IMG/VR virus record: IMGVR_UViG_3300037153_000285
Span: 1-22,565 of that record
Reading direction: 5' to 3' (one strand)
Origin: a virus
Length of the DNA stretch: 22,565 nucleotides
The notes beneath the pieces were generated by a model that was not told the origin of the DNA, ran no database searches, and saw nothing but the letters and a program-made list of their open reading frames with translations. The first letter of the stretch is position 1; every line of letters begins with the position of its first letter. Made by a program: the position numbers and the translations under genes. This document shows, piece after piece, positions 15,036-22,221 of the stretch.

Positions 15036-17218
15036 TGTCAACTGTCATACCTGACAATCCATTCCTTCCTCATCTAGAGCCGCCAAAGCTCGCGCCTCCT
15101 TCCGTTACGAAGACAGTTCCGCTAACGGCAGTCAAGAAGCTAGAGCTATCGCAACTAGATCAAAAGAAGATCCAGCGTGAGTTGATGGGGGATGACCTCG
15201 ACCTCGACAAGCTCAATGTCTATCTGAAATCGAAAGTTCTGTTCGACTCTACCTCCCATGTCATCGATATCAACGTAGAGCGGACTATCGACGGGGCCAG
15301 TACGCTCGATTTGGTTGTCAATGATTACGACCGCAGCCTCCTCCGCTCGGGCGCGCTCAACGCTCGTCTCGATATCAACATAGACGGTCTTTGGTTCCGG
15401 CTCGTGAAGGTGTCTCGTAGCGCGGGCGAGGACAATCTCACTCTCGGATTCGAGCAGCGCGAGATTGCTATTCTGCGTACGTATCCGAAACCGGGCACGA
15501 TCCACGATGGCGTCAAATTCGCCAACCGCGATCATACGACGCGCGCCGAGTTCATCTTGAACCTGATCCGAGAGGTGAAGGAGTTCAAGATCCCGGTCGT
15601 TATGCCGCACCTTCACCAGGTACAGCAGATCGAGAAGAAGAATGATGTCGGGTTCGACTGGGGCAACGTAGGCGGGAATAATGCCATCAATGGAAGTAGC
15701 GGGATCCCACCCCTGAGTTCAAATTTTGGCATTCAAGCATCGGCCGATGGAGTGACCGTTAAGGGAGGCCTGACTGTCAAGGGTGTGGCGATGACCAAGG
15801 AACAGCGTGCCAACGCTAACACAATCCTTCAGGTCGGACAGAACATGGGCGCGCGTCGGAAAGTTCTCGTCGCGGCGATAGCAACTGCGACTGTCGAGTC
15901 TGTTCTTAGAAACCTGGATAACGCCCATAGCGATGGAACAAGTGTCGGTTTGTTCCAGCAGACGGACAATAATGGGTATGGCAGTCGGGAGGAGCGGGCC
16001 GATCCGGCGACCGCAGCGCGGATGTTTTTCAACCGCTGTATTGCAAAGGACAAGGAGGAGCCTCACGTTCCCACCGGGCAGCTTTGCCAAGATGTTCAGG
16101 GTAGCAATTTCCCCAATGCATACGCAACACGAGTAGAAGAGGCCAGTCGAACCGTCGCAGCGTTCGGTGTTCCCCAGAACAAAGGTGACGATAGCACCGA
16201 GGGCAGCGCCGCTGACGCGAACAACATGGCCGCGACTTCGAACTGGAGCCCCGGCGGGGATAATGCGTACTATTACTACCGGGGCATCCCGCCCAAGAAC
16301 GGATCCGGGAATCAATGGAAGCGCGAGGACAACTGGACGTGTATCCGGCGTCTCGCGGACGAGGTAGACTGGCGAGCCTTCTTCATTAGCGGCACGTTCT
16401 ACTACCTGACCGACGACGACCTCTACAAGATGCAGCCGTCCGCGACCATTACCGAAAGCACGAAGGGTGTTTTGGGAATCGGATTCGACTATGACCTCGG
16501 GAAGAAGGGCGCGACGGTTGACATCCCTGCAATGGTGGGACTCTGGCTCGCTCCTCCGGGCGCGATCATCGTCCTGCAGCAGATGGGGCCGCTAGACGGG
16601 CGCTGGCTCGTCAACTCGTTCTCGCGGAGCCTGTTCAGCAGTAACGCCGACATCAACCTGGCGAAGCCGACTCCGAAGCTGCCCGAGCCCGCGGATGCGA
16701 ATGTCCAGCAGAACGATATGCCTACCTGGCAATCCGGACAGGATACGACGGCCTGGGCACCGACCCAGAACGGGCCGCTGCTACAGGACGGATCCCGCAA
16801 CGCCATTGTCGGAGCGGCGTCGAGAGCACTCCAGATCGAGAATGCCGGATCCCACTACCACTATGAGCAATCGCGTCCCTATCCGCAATCTCTCTTTAGC
16901 CAAGCTGCGCACGACAAGATTGATTGCTCGGCGTTCACTACGCTCGTGTTCAAGGAAGCGGGTCTGCCCGACCCGAACGGGAGCAACTACGACGGAAACG
17001 GGAACACAAGCTCGCTGATTGCGCACGGGGTTCCCGTCAGTTCCCCGGCTCCGGGCGATCTCATTTTTTATAGAGAACCGGCGAGTTACCCTGGCCACGT
17101 TGGAGTATACGTCGGCGGTGGCGATATCATCGAGATTGGCGGTCCGGACGGCATTAAGAGAATGTCCTGGCAATATGGCGATCCCGTCGTAGGGATCCGA
17201 AGGTACGCGAACCGATGA
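15035..17218 (+). CDS. Baseplate hub fused to a lysozyme-like domain and an NlpC/P60 peptidase
   Basis: 727-aa multidomain protein whose start overlaps the previous stop. Residues about 50-200 and 410-552 are two halves of a hub of the gp27/late-control-D type. The first carries 'VNVERTIDGAS'-like text and a helix-rich end; the second has 'YYYYRGIPPK', 'WTCIRRLADEVDWRAFFISG', 'FDYDLGKKG' and 'MGPLDGRWLVNSFSRSLF'. Between them, about 253-377, lies a lysozyme/transglycosylase-like insert with E288 in 'ATVES' and 'GTSVGLFQQ' after it, as in SLT-type enzymes. The C-terminal 140 residues form an NlpC/P60 domain: C631 in 'KIDCSAF', H688 in 'GHVGVYVGGG', and E700 as the possible third residue. The protein should sit at the centre of the baseplate and cut both glycan and peptide bonds in the cell wall during injection. 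Activity of either domain is inferred. Confidence 0.88.
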   Translation: MSTVIPDNPFLPHLEPPKLAPPSVTKTVPLTAVKKLELSQLDQKKIQRELMGDDLDLDKLNVYLKSKVLFDSTSHVIDINVERTIDGASTLDLVVNDYDRSLLRSGALNARLDINIDGLWFRLVKVSRSAGEDNLTLGFEQREIAILRTYPKPGTIHDGVKFANRDHTTRAEFILNLIREVKEFKIPVVMPHLHQVQQIEKKNDVGFDWGNVGGNNAINGSSGIPPLSSNFGIQASADGVTVKGGLTVKGVAMTKEQRANANTILQVGQNMGARRKVLVAAIATATVESVLRNLDNAHSDGTSVGLFQQTDNNGYGSREERADPATAARMFFNRCIAKDKEEPHVPTGQLCQDVQGSNFPNAYATRVEEASRTVAAFGVPQNKGDDSTEGSAADANNMAATSNWSPGGDNAYYYYRGIPPKNGSGNQWKREDNWTCIRRLADEVDWRAFFISGTFYYLTDDDLYKMQPSATITESTKGVLGIGFDYDLGKKGATVDIPAMVGLWLAPPGAIIVLQQMGPLDGRWLVNSFSRSLFSSNADINLAKPTPKLPEPADANVQQNDMPTWQSGQDTTAWAPTQNGPLLQDGSRNAIVGAASRALQIENAGSHYHYEQSRPYPQSLFSQAAHDKIDCSAFTTLVFKEAGLPDPNGSNYDGNGNTSSLIAHGVPVSSPAPGDLIFYREPASYPGHVGVYVGGGDIIEIGGPDGIKRMSWQYGDPVVGIRRYANR

Positions 17219-18039
17219 GTCAGCTAGACCTAGAGACTCCCTTCCAGTACCCGGCCCTGCCGCAGGTCTGGTATGGGATCGTGACCGATCCGCCCACACG
17301 CAGTAACGGGAAAATAGGCGTCTCGATCCCTGACATGAATCCGGATCAGACATTCAAATCGAGCCGCTGGCAAACACGCGACAGTCAGGCCCTGCCCCAG
17401 GCAGGTGACGAAGTTCTTTGTGCTTTCGACAACCGCAACGATCTCTGGGTCATCAACTGGTGGCCGTCAGGGAACACGCCGGGAATCACGACCAGCAACT
17501 ACGTGGACGGCCCGCCCGTAAGCGCAGCCGACGACCATATCTGGTCAGCGATGAACGTCAACGCTACCTGTAAGCGGCTGATGTTCCAGTACGACCAGCC
17601 GACCGATACCTGGATCAAGGAAGATCTCGTTCCGCTCCCTATCGTCAACAACCAGTGGCTGAAAGGCTCGGGCGGCGCGGTCGTCTGGTCAGGCATCACC
17701 GAGGATACGGCCTGGCAACCTTTGACTTTGAATTCTCCGTTCGCAAACTACGGGGGATCCTTCAATACATGCGCATATCGGAAGCTCGCGTCTGGACTAG
17801 TTGTACTCAAGGGTCTAGTGAACTGTACTACGGCGACAGTGGCGAACGCGACGGTGTTTACGCTGCCAGTCGGGTATCGTCCGGCGGCGACTGCACTAGG
17901 AGGACTCTTTGGGTACACCGGCTCTTACGGCGTGTTCCGGTTCGATCTAGCTTCCACTGGGAGTTGCTTCTTGACTCCAGCGCTAACTATAAATTCCTGG
18001 TTCAGCCTTGAACAAATAAGATTCTATGCCGATCAATGA
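17215..18039 (+). CDS. Baseplate OB-fold spike-type protein with a C-terminal fibre-like domain
   Basis: The start forms an ATGA overlap with the hub gene. Residues about 15-85 match an OB-fold of the gpV/gp5 kind: 'VWYGIVTDPP', 'GKIGVSIPDMNPDQTFKS' and 'LPQAGDEVLCAFDNRNDLWV', the usual 'P..GDEV.v.f..gd...p.V' pattern. The middle (about 85-160) contains repeated Trp and Asp. The last 110 residues resemble beta-sandwich ends of tail fibres: 'WQPLTLNSPFANYGG', 'KLASGLVVLKGLVNCTT', 'FTLPVGYRPAATA' and a final 'WFSLEQIRFYAD'. The OB part should seat on the hub. A spike carrying a fibre-type tip instead of a needle is unusual, and I infer that it contacts the host surface. Confidence 0.79.
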   Translation: MSQLDLETPFQYPALPQVWYGIVTDPPTRSNGKIGVSIPDMNPDQTFKSSRWQTRDSQALPQAGDEVLCAFDNRNDLWVINWWPSGNTPGITTSNYVDGPPVSAADDHIWSAMNVNATCKRLMFQYDQPTDTWIKEDLVPLPIVNNQWLKGSGGAVVWSGITEDTAWQPLTLNSPFANYGGSFNTCAYRKLASGLVVLKGLVNCTTATVANATVFTLPVGYRPAATALGGLFGYTGSYGVFRFDLASTGSCFLTPALTINSWFSLEQIRFYADQ

Positions 18040-18045
18040 GGTGAT

Positions 18046-18372
18046 ATGGCCGTAGACACTCCGCACTTCGATCTGCCATTCACGCTCGGGCGCGGAGGTG
18101 CCAACGTGGTCGAGCAAGATTCCATCGACGACATTGTCAACTGCGTCGTGGCGATTGCTGTGACTCACGTAGGCTGGAGGGAGGAAGTACCAGAGTTCGG
18201 CCTCCCAGACTACACGTTCCACAACCAACCGCTCGGCGCTAACAACATCCAGGCACTCATCGGATCTCAGGAACGGAGAGCACTTCTGATGGTGGCGGAA
18301 CAGAGGGACAGGATCGACTACCTGATTGATAGGGTCGAGGTCGGAGTATCTCTGTTCAGGGGGCAGGCATGA
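18046..18372 (+). CDS. Baseplate wedge protein (T4 gp25/P2 gpW-like)
   Basis: GAGGTGAT (18036-18043) precedes the ATG at 18046. The 108-aa product has the compact alpha/beta layout of gp25/gpW wedge proteins: 'HFDLPFTLGRGGANVVEQDS', then a helix (IDDIVNCVVAIAVTHVGWR), the conserved turn 'EEVPEFGLPDYTF' and a C-terminal helix with 'ERRALLMVAEQRDRIDYLID'. In the family 'R.......p.FG......f' is the structural signature and the protein acts in sheath initiation and wedge assembly. Position just before gpJ matches the usual order W-J-I. Confidence 0.92.
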   Translation: MAVDTPHFDLPFTLGRGGANVVEQDSIDDIVNCVVAIAVTHVGWREEVPEFGLPDYTFHNQPLGANNIQALIGSQERRALLMVAEQRDRIDYLIDRVEVGVSLFRGQA

Positions 18373-19565
18373 GCTTCCAGGGATACATCTCCTACCCGAT
18401 CACTGTCGAGGCTACTACGATCCTGTCTGAGGCGTACGACTATATCAAAACGAAGTCACCTGAATGGATAGAGCACGATGGCAACCTCGACACCTGGATC
18501 CTCCAGGTAACAGCGTCGCAAGCGTCGGATCTGATGGCGCTCGCGGCCGACGTTCCCGATACGATCTTCAAGTGGTTCGGAGCGTACCTGGTCGGAATTC
18601 CTCCGCAGGATGCCACCGCGTCCACCGTAGACTCGACTTGGGTATGTAACGATACGCTAGGCCACCTGATCCCGGCCGGTACGATGGTCGCTATCCGAGA
18701 CGATCAGGGAATCGACCACGGGTTCATAACCTCGTACGATGTCATCATCCCGTCCGGGGTGAGCGGAACGGCTCCGGGCGCGGTGTCCCTGATTTCGGTC
18801 GAGACGGGCTCCATTACTTCGGGCCTGGGTGGGAATGGCGTCGTGGTGCCGCTGATCGATACGCTCACGTTCGTATTGAGCGTAACCTTGACGGGCCAGA
18901 CCGCAGGCGGAATGGACGCGGAGCTATCGAGTGACTACAACACTCGTCTCGCCCGTCGGCTTCAGCGCCTTTCACAACGACCAATCCTTGCCTCTGACTT
19001 CTCGCTCGCCGCCTTGGATGTGACGGGAGTGGCCCGCGCGGTGGCTCTGGATGGATTCAATCCGTCCAACAACTCGTTCAACAATGAGCGGTATGTCGCG
19101 GTAGCGGCGCTGGATTCGAACGGAGCACCGATCTCCTCCACGATCAAGACGAACCTAGGATCATATCTCGACTCTCAGAGAGAGATCAACTTCCAGGTTC
19201 CGATCTTCGACCCCGTCGTTACGCAGATAGACGTGACGTACAACGTAAAATGTATCTCGGGCTATACGACTGCAACGGTGAAGGCGAATGCTGATGCCGC
19301 TCTGGCGCAGTATTTCAATCCGACGCTCTGGGGAGTCGATCCCGGCATCACTGATACTTCAGCTCAGGTACAAACTTGGGTCGAGACGACGACCGTCTAC
19401 TGGACGAAGGTCCTGCGAGTGATCGGCAATGCGCAGGGAGTAGACCGAGTGATTACGATGACGATGGGTATTCATGGAGGATCACTCGGGACGACTGACA
19501 TCACCCTTCCTGGGCACGCGACCATAGCCACGATGGGGACTCTCAACGGAACGGCGACTCCATGA
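18369..19565 (+). CDS. Baseplate J-like protein
   Basis: The ATGA overlap with the gpW-like gene and GGGGGCAGG upstream mark the start. The 398-aa sequence shows the baseplate J order. The N-terminal helical part (PITVEATTILSEAYDYIKTK) and 'MALAADVPDTIFKWFGAYL' precede the beta core: 'HLIPAGTMVAIRDDQG' and 'GMDAELSSDYNTRLARRLQ', the hallmark 'gG.D.E.d...R.R.l'. A domain for ring contacts follows (FSLAALDVTGVARAVALDG) and then a C-terminal part with alpha/beta repeats. In P2 and T4 (gp6) this protein forms the core of the wedge ring. Length fits the family (about 300-500 aa). Confidence 0.93.
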   Translation: MSFQGYISYPITVEATTILSEAYDYIKTKSPEWIEHDGNLDTWILQVTASQASDLMALAADVPDTIFKWFGAYLVGIPPQDATASTVDSTWVCNDTLGHLIPAGTMVAIRDDQGIDHGFITSYDVIIPSGVSGTAPGAVSLISVETGSITSGLGGNGVVVPLIDTLTFVLSVTLTGQTAGGMDAELSSDYNTRLARRLQRLSQRPILASDFSLAALDVTGVARAVALDGFNPSNNSFNNERYVAVAALDSNGAPISSTIKTNLGSYLDSQREINFQVPIFDPVVTQIDVTYNVKCISGYTTATVKANADAALAQYFNPTLWGVDPGITDTSAQVQTWVETTTVYWTKVLRVIGNAQGVDRVITMTMGIHGGSLGTTDITLPGHATIATMGTLNGTATP

Positions 19566-20206
19566 GTGAGTACGGCTGGCCCATCAAGGACGTAACTCAG
19601 CGGATCTATGACAACCTGGAGCCGCTGTCGAAGCCGGATGAGTCTCTGGGCTGGCCACTGCTTGCCTTCGTCAACACGATGGGCGAGATGTTCCAGCCCG
19701 CCGCCGACCTCTGCGAGGACGGGCCGAATGGCGAGCCGGGATGGTCGGTCGTTCTCGATATCAACCGAGTAGCCGATGAGGGACTCGACTACCTGGCGCA
19801 GTTCCTGGGACTGCACTTCTACATCGGGATCGACGCGCCGACGAAGCGGCAGCAGATCCGCGACCACGTCTCATGGCAGCGAGGCACCGTAGACTCGATC
19901 CTGGCGGCAGTTCGTTTGTACTTGACTGGCACGAAGACCGTTCAGTTGAGTGAGCGAGATACGAGCGCCTATCATTTTAACGTGACGATCTGGCAGGCGG
20001 AAGCTCCTGCGGATACAACGGCGCTCGTCGCCTATGTCAACAAATTTGCGAAGCCGGGTGGTCTATGGTGGACTCTCACGGTAAACACCGGGACACCGCC
20101 TCCGCTCACGTACAAGGACATCTACGATCCCGGCTGGACGTACAAGTTCATCTACGACACGTTTGAAACGTACGGCGACATCCGCTACGTTCCATACGCG
20201 CCCTAG
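19562..20206 (+). CDS. Baseplate/tail protein I-like (P2 gpI family)
   Basis: The gene starts in an ATGA overlap with gpJ. The 214-aa product carries the gpI signature: an N-terminal region with 'YDNLEPLSKPDES', then 'VVLDINRVADEGLDYLAQFL', followed by 'APTKRQQIRDHVSWQRGTVD' and 'SILAAVRLYLTGTKTVQL', the 'R..I......hr.KGT..ai..al' motif of this family. The last 30 residues (YKDIYDPGWTYKFIYDTFET) form an aromatic tail. gpI proteins link the wedge to tail fibres, and the next gene is indeed a fibre, so the aromatic tail may be part of the attachment. Confidence 0.86.
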   Translation: MSEYGWPIKDVTQRIYDNLEPLSKPDESLGWPLLAFVNTMGEMFQPAADLCEDGPNGEPGWSVVLDINRVADEGLDYLAQFLGLHFYIGIDAPTKRQQIRDHVSWQRGTVDSILAAVRLYLTGTKTVQLSERDTSAYHFNVTIWQAEAPADTTALVAYVNKFAKPGGLWWTLTVNTGTPPPLTYKDIYDPGWTYKFIYDTFETYGDIRYVPYAP

Positions 20207-20214
20207 GGAGGGCT

Positions 20215-21141
20215 ATGCTAACCACAACGAGACGGGGGATCTCCTATCCGGATCCAAACCGCCTGGATCGCGCGGATATCGCCCTGCACATCGGCAATGT
20301 CGCTACTGCGGCCGACGCCGACGTTCTGTTCAACCAGGGTCTGGATGCCGACCGGCTCGCCGCGACACATCAGCCAGGTGGCGGTAGATTCTGGTGGACG
20401 ACGGATTCGAAGCTGCTTTGGTACGACGACGGAACTGTTTGGAGTTCAGTCGCGCCCACGTCCGCGACCGCAGGGCCGCTGGCGTCACGGCCCGCAGCCA
20501 ACTCCTTGACCGCGGGATCGTCCTACTTCGCCACTGATCAGGTCGCGCAGTTCGTGACCGACGGCACGACCTGGACTCGCTGCACGGTTCCGGCTGGGAC
20601 TACCGTCGATTGGTTCAAGCCGGATGGAGCGCCGCCCGTCGGCTGGGTGCTCTACGACGGTACCAACCTTCCTGGTTCGACGGGCATCTATGCTGATCTC
20701 TACGCGCACCTGGGAAATTCACTCACGAAGCCGGACACGCGCGGGCGCCATACGGTCGGCCTTGGGTCGCACGCGGACGTGAACTCAATCGGGCTCAACG
20801 ATGGAGTGGCACTCGCTAACCGGACTCCGAAGCATAACAGTTCGGTGGGCGGCTTGACGCTTCCGGCGCATAGCCACACGGTTTCGGATCCCGGTCATAG
20901 CCACTCTATGGGGCCGCCCGCTCCCACGGCTCTGGTGAATACGGGAAGCCCCTGGTCAATCGTCACCGGCTCCGGAGGCTGGAACAGCGCCTCTCATACT
21001 CACACTATCAATACAGCATATACTGGCATCTCAATTAGTGGTGGGGGCGGTGGTGCACTCAACGGCCAGGTCGGCCCCGGCGGCACCCGTCCGATAGACT
21101 CCGGGGCGTACATCGTGTGTGCGAAGATCGGGAAACTGTGA
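20215..21141 (+). CDS. Tail fibre protein with collar domain (second copy)
   Basis: A strong GGGAGG (20206-20211) precedes the ATG at 20215. The 308-aa product starts like other phage fibres (TTTRRGISYPDPNRLDRADI) and has a small repeat-like beta part (GGRFWWTTDSKLLWYDDGTV). Residues about 135-185 form a collar domain (TVDWFKPDGAPPVGWVLYDG ... KPDTRGRHTVGLG). HxH motifs follow (LPAHSHTVSDPGHSHSMG and later SHTHTIN), and the end is Gly-rich with 'RPIDSGAYIVCAKIGKL'. In related trimeric fibres such histidines hold metal ions on the three-fold axis. Position directly after gpI is the normal place for a host-recognition fibre. It shares its domain plan with the fibre at 1923-2696 but is clearly different in sequence. 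Confidence 0.9.
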   Translation: MLTTTRRGISYPDPNRLDRADIALHIGNVATAADADVLFNQGLDADRLAATHQPGGGRFWWTTDSKLLWYDDGTVWSSVAPTSATAGPLASRPAANSLTAGSSYFATDQVAQFVTDGTTWTRCTVPAGTTVDWFKPDGAPPVGWVLYDGTNLPGSTGIYADLYAHLGNSLTKPDTRGRHTVGLGSHADVNSIGLNDGVALANRTPKHNSSVGGLTLPAHSHTVSDPGHSHSMGPPAPTALVNTGSPWSIVTGSGGWNSASHTHTINTAYTGISISGGGGGALNGQVGPGGTRPIDSGAYIVCAKIGKL

Positions 21142-21378
21142 ATGTTGCCTCTGGCTATCGATTGGAGCCCCGAGCTAATACTTGCGCTAGCAGGTTTGGC
21201 CACGGCCATCGGTGGCATAGCTACGTCGATAACCGGGGTCGTGATGAACAGGCGAGCGATGAAGGATGAGACGACTAAGGAGCTAGAGGATAAGCTCCGC
21301 AAGACGAGGGCGGAAGCAGAGAAGTATGCCGAGGAGCTACACGAGTTGAGAATGAAGGAACTGTCAGATGAAGATTAG
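21142..21378 (+). CDS. Small single-span membrane protein, possible holin-like
   Basis: 78-aa product beginning immediately after the fibre stop. There is one hydrophobic segment (about residues 10-33, [20 protein letters not shown]) and then a charged helix (about 40-78) with heptad-like Lys/Glu spacing ([20 protein letters not shown]), suggesting a coiled coil. This resembles small membrane proteins often found at the end of the tail module in actinobacteriophages, sometimes annotated as holin or 'membrane protein'. With only one membrane segment and no endolysin next to it, a lysis role is a guess. Its stop overlaps the next start by 11 bases, so the two proteins may be made and used together. 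Confidence 0.8.
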   Translation: MLPLAIDWSPELILALAGLATAIGGIATSITGVVMNRRAMKDETTKELEDKLRKTRAEAEKYAEELHELRMKELSDED

Positions 21379-21799
21379 CACAAAGCGGTTAGCCATTGTC
21401 ACGACGGTCGCGTCGGGAGTTCTGTTCGTAGCGGCTGGCGGGTTCGGAGCCGCCGCCATCCTCAAGTCGCAGCAACAGGTTCCGTCGAAGACTGTCACTG
21501 TCGATGTGGGTACTGGAACGCCGGGGCCACCCGGCCCCAAGGGAGATACCGGCCCCGCTGGGCCCGCTGGGCCAGCCGGTCAGAAAGGAGACAAGGGCGA
21601 CCCTGGGCCTGCTGGAGCCGCTGGACCCAAAGGGGATACCGGGCCTGCGGGGCCGAAGGGAGATGCGGGAGCCGCAGGCCCGCCTGGGCCTCCCGGCCCC
21701 GCAGGGTCTACTGAGTGTCCGGCCGGTTCGACGTTCGGTAAGCTAGTCATCAACGCCCCGAAGGGGCAAGTTGCTATCTATGCCTGCATTGTAGACTAG
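21368..21799 (+). CDS. Membrane-anchored collagen-like protein
   Basis: AAGGAA precedes the ATG at 21368 within the previous gene. The 143-aa protein has a basic N-terminus (MKISTKR) and one hydrophobic segment (about residues 8-31), a signal anchor or signal peptide. Residues about 49-114 are 22 consecutive Gly-X-Y triplets, many with Pro at X and [19 protein letters not shown]-type charge pairs that stabilise collagen trimers. The C-terminal 29 residues ([18 protein letters not shown] ... YACIVD) hold two cysteines and may be a trimerising or disulphide-linked knob. I recall this knob from several actinobacteriophages, with no known function. If exported, the protein could form a trimeric stalk on the host surface late in infection; if cleaved, it could be a virion part. 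Confidence 0.86.
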   Translation: MKISTKRLAIVTTVASGVLFVAAGGFGAAAILKSQQQVPSKTVTVDVGTGTPGPPGPKGDTGPAGPAGPAGQKGDKGDPGPAGAAGPKGDTGPAGPKGDAGAAGPPGPPGPAGSTECPAGSTFGKLVINAPKGQVAIYACIVD

Positions 21800-21892
21800 C
21801 GGCGTTCAGGAGGTCCCTCGTCACACTCCTCCTGGGCAGTCCGGGGGTGAGTAAGTTGGCCGCGACTGAAAGCCCCCGGACCTGGGCTAGTC
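21794..21892. terminator. Nested inverted repeats in a convergent gap, probable bidirectional terminator
   Basis: The gap between converging genes holds three perfect inverted repeats: GACTAGC (21794-21800) with GCTAGTC (21886-21892); CAGGAGG (21807-21813) with CCTCCTG (21828-21834); and GTCCGGGGG (21839-21847) with CCCCCGGAC (21873-21881). The first encloses the other two, so RNA from either strand could fold as a three-way junction. There is no clear U-run, so simple intrinsic termination is not certain. The outer arms overlap the stop codons of both flanking genes. Confidence 0.55.
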
Positions 21893-22096
21893 GAGCCGAT
21901 TGATAGTGATTGAGTACCCTCGCTCCCAGTAACGGTACTCACGCGCACCGTCCCGCCACATCACCTTCACACAGATCATTTTCTCGTCGGGATTGAGGTA
22001 GGCGTTGTCTATCGCCGTCCAGATAACGTAACCCTCCTCTTCCATGTATTGGTCGCCGGATCGGATCTCCTCGGCCTGGATCGTGAGATACGGCAC
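21887..22096 (-). CDS. Small conserved-type phage protein of unknown function (69 aa)
   Basis: On the - strand a GTG at 22096 is preceded by AAGGGAGG at ideal spacing, so I choose it over ATG at 22117 and GTG at 22183, which lie on or upstream of this ribosome site. The product is 69 aa, beginning PYLTIQAEEIRSGDQY, continuing with a beta-rich centre (GYVIWTAIDNAYLNPDEKMI; VKVMWRDGAREYRYW) and ending YSITINRLD. It resembles very small beta-barrel phage proteins of the 'a.dI.pGD......V' type from actinobacteriophages; no function is known to me. It is the last gene of the leftward unit and converges on the structural operon. Confidence 0.78.
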   Translation of the reverse strand: MPYLTIQAEEIRSGDQYMEEEGYVIWTAIDNAYLNPDEKMICVKVMWRDGAREYRYWERGYSITINRLD

Positions 22097-22221
22097 CGAA
22101 TCCTCCCTTTCATACATCGCGGGCGTTCGTGAGAGCCATGGAGACAAATTAGAACGGTCGAGGCGGGCCGGGAGCCACCTCACCTTGATTTAATCCTTAG
22201 AATGGCTCCTATTAGTTCGTA
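22097..22221 (-). other. Intergenic leader of the leftward unit
   Basis: The 125 bases between the two - strand genes hold no convincing reading frame of their own. I see AT-rich patches (around 22148-22155 and 22185-22199) that might be promoter -10-like sequences for the 69-aa gene, but no matching -35 box, and no strong hairpin. The ribosome site of the 69-aa gene is at the left end. Confidence 0.5.

Noticed and set aside
13950-15041. 363-codon open frame on the - strand opposite the end of the tape measure and the LysM gene
   Set aside because: It crosses two well-supported + strand genes, has no recognisable domain and no plausible ribosome site.
16797-17218. Free-standing endolysin
   Set aside because: The NlpC/P60 domain is in frame and fused to the hub, with no start or ribosome site of its own, so it is a virion-associated hydrolase domain and not a separate lysis gene.
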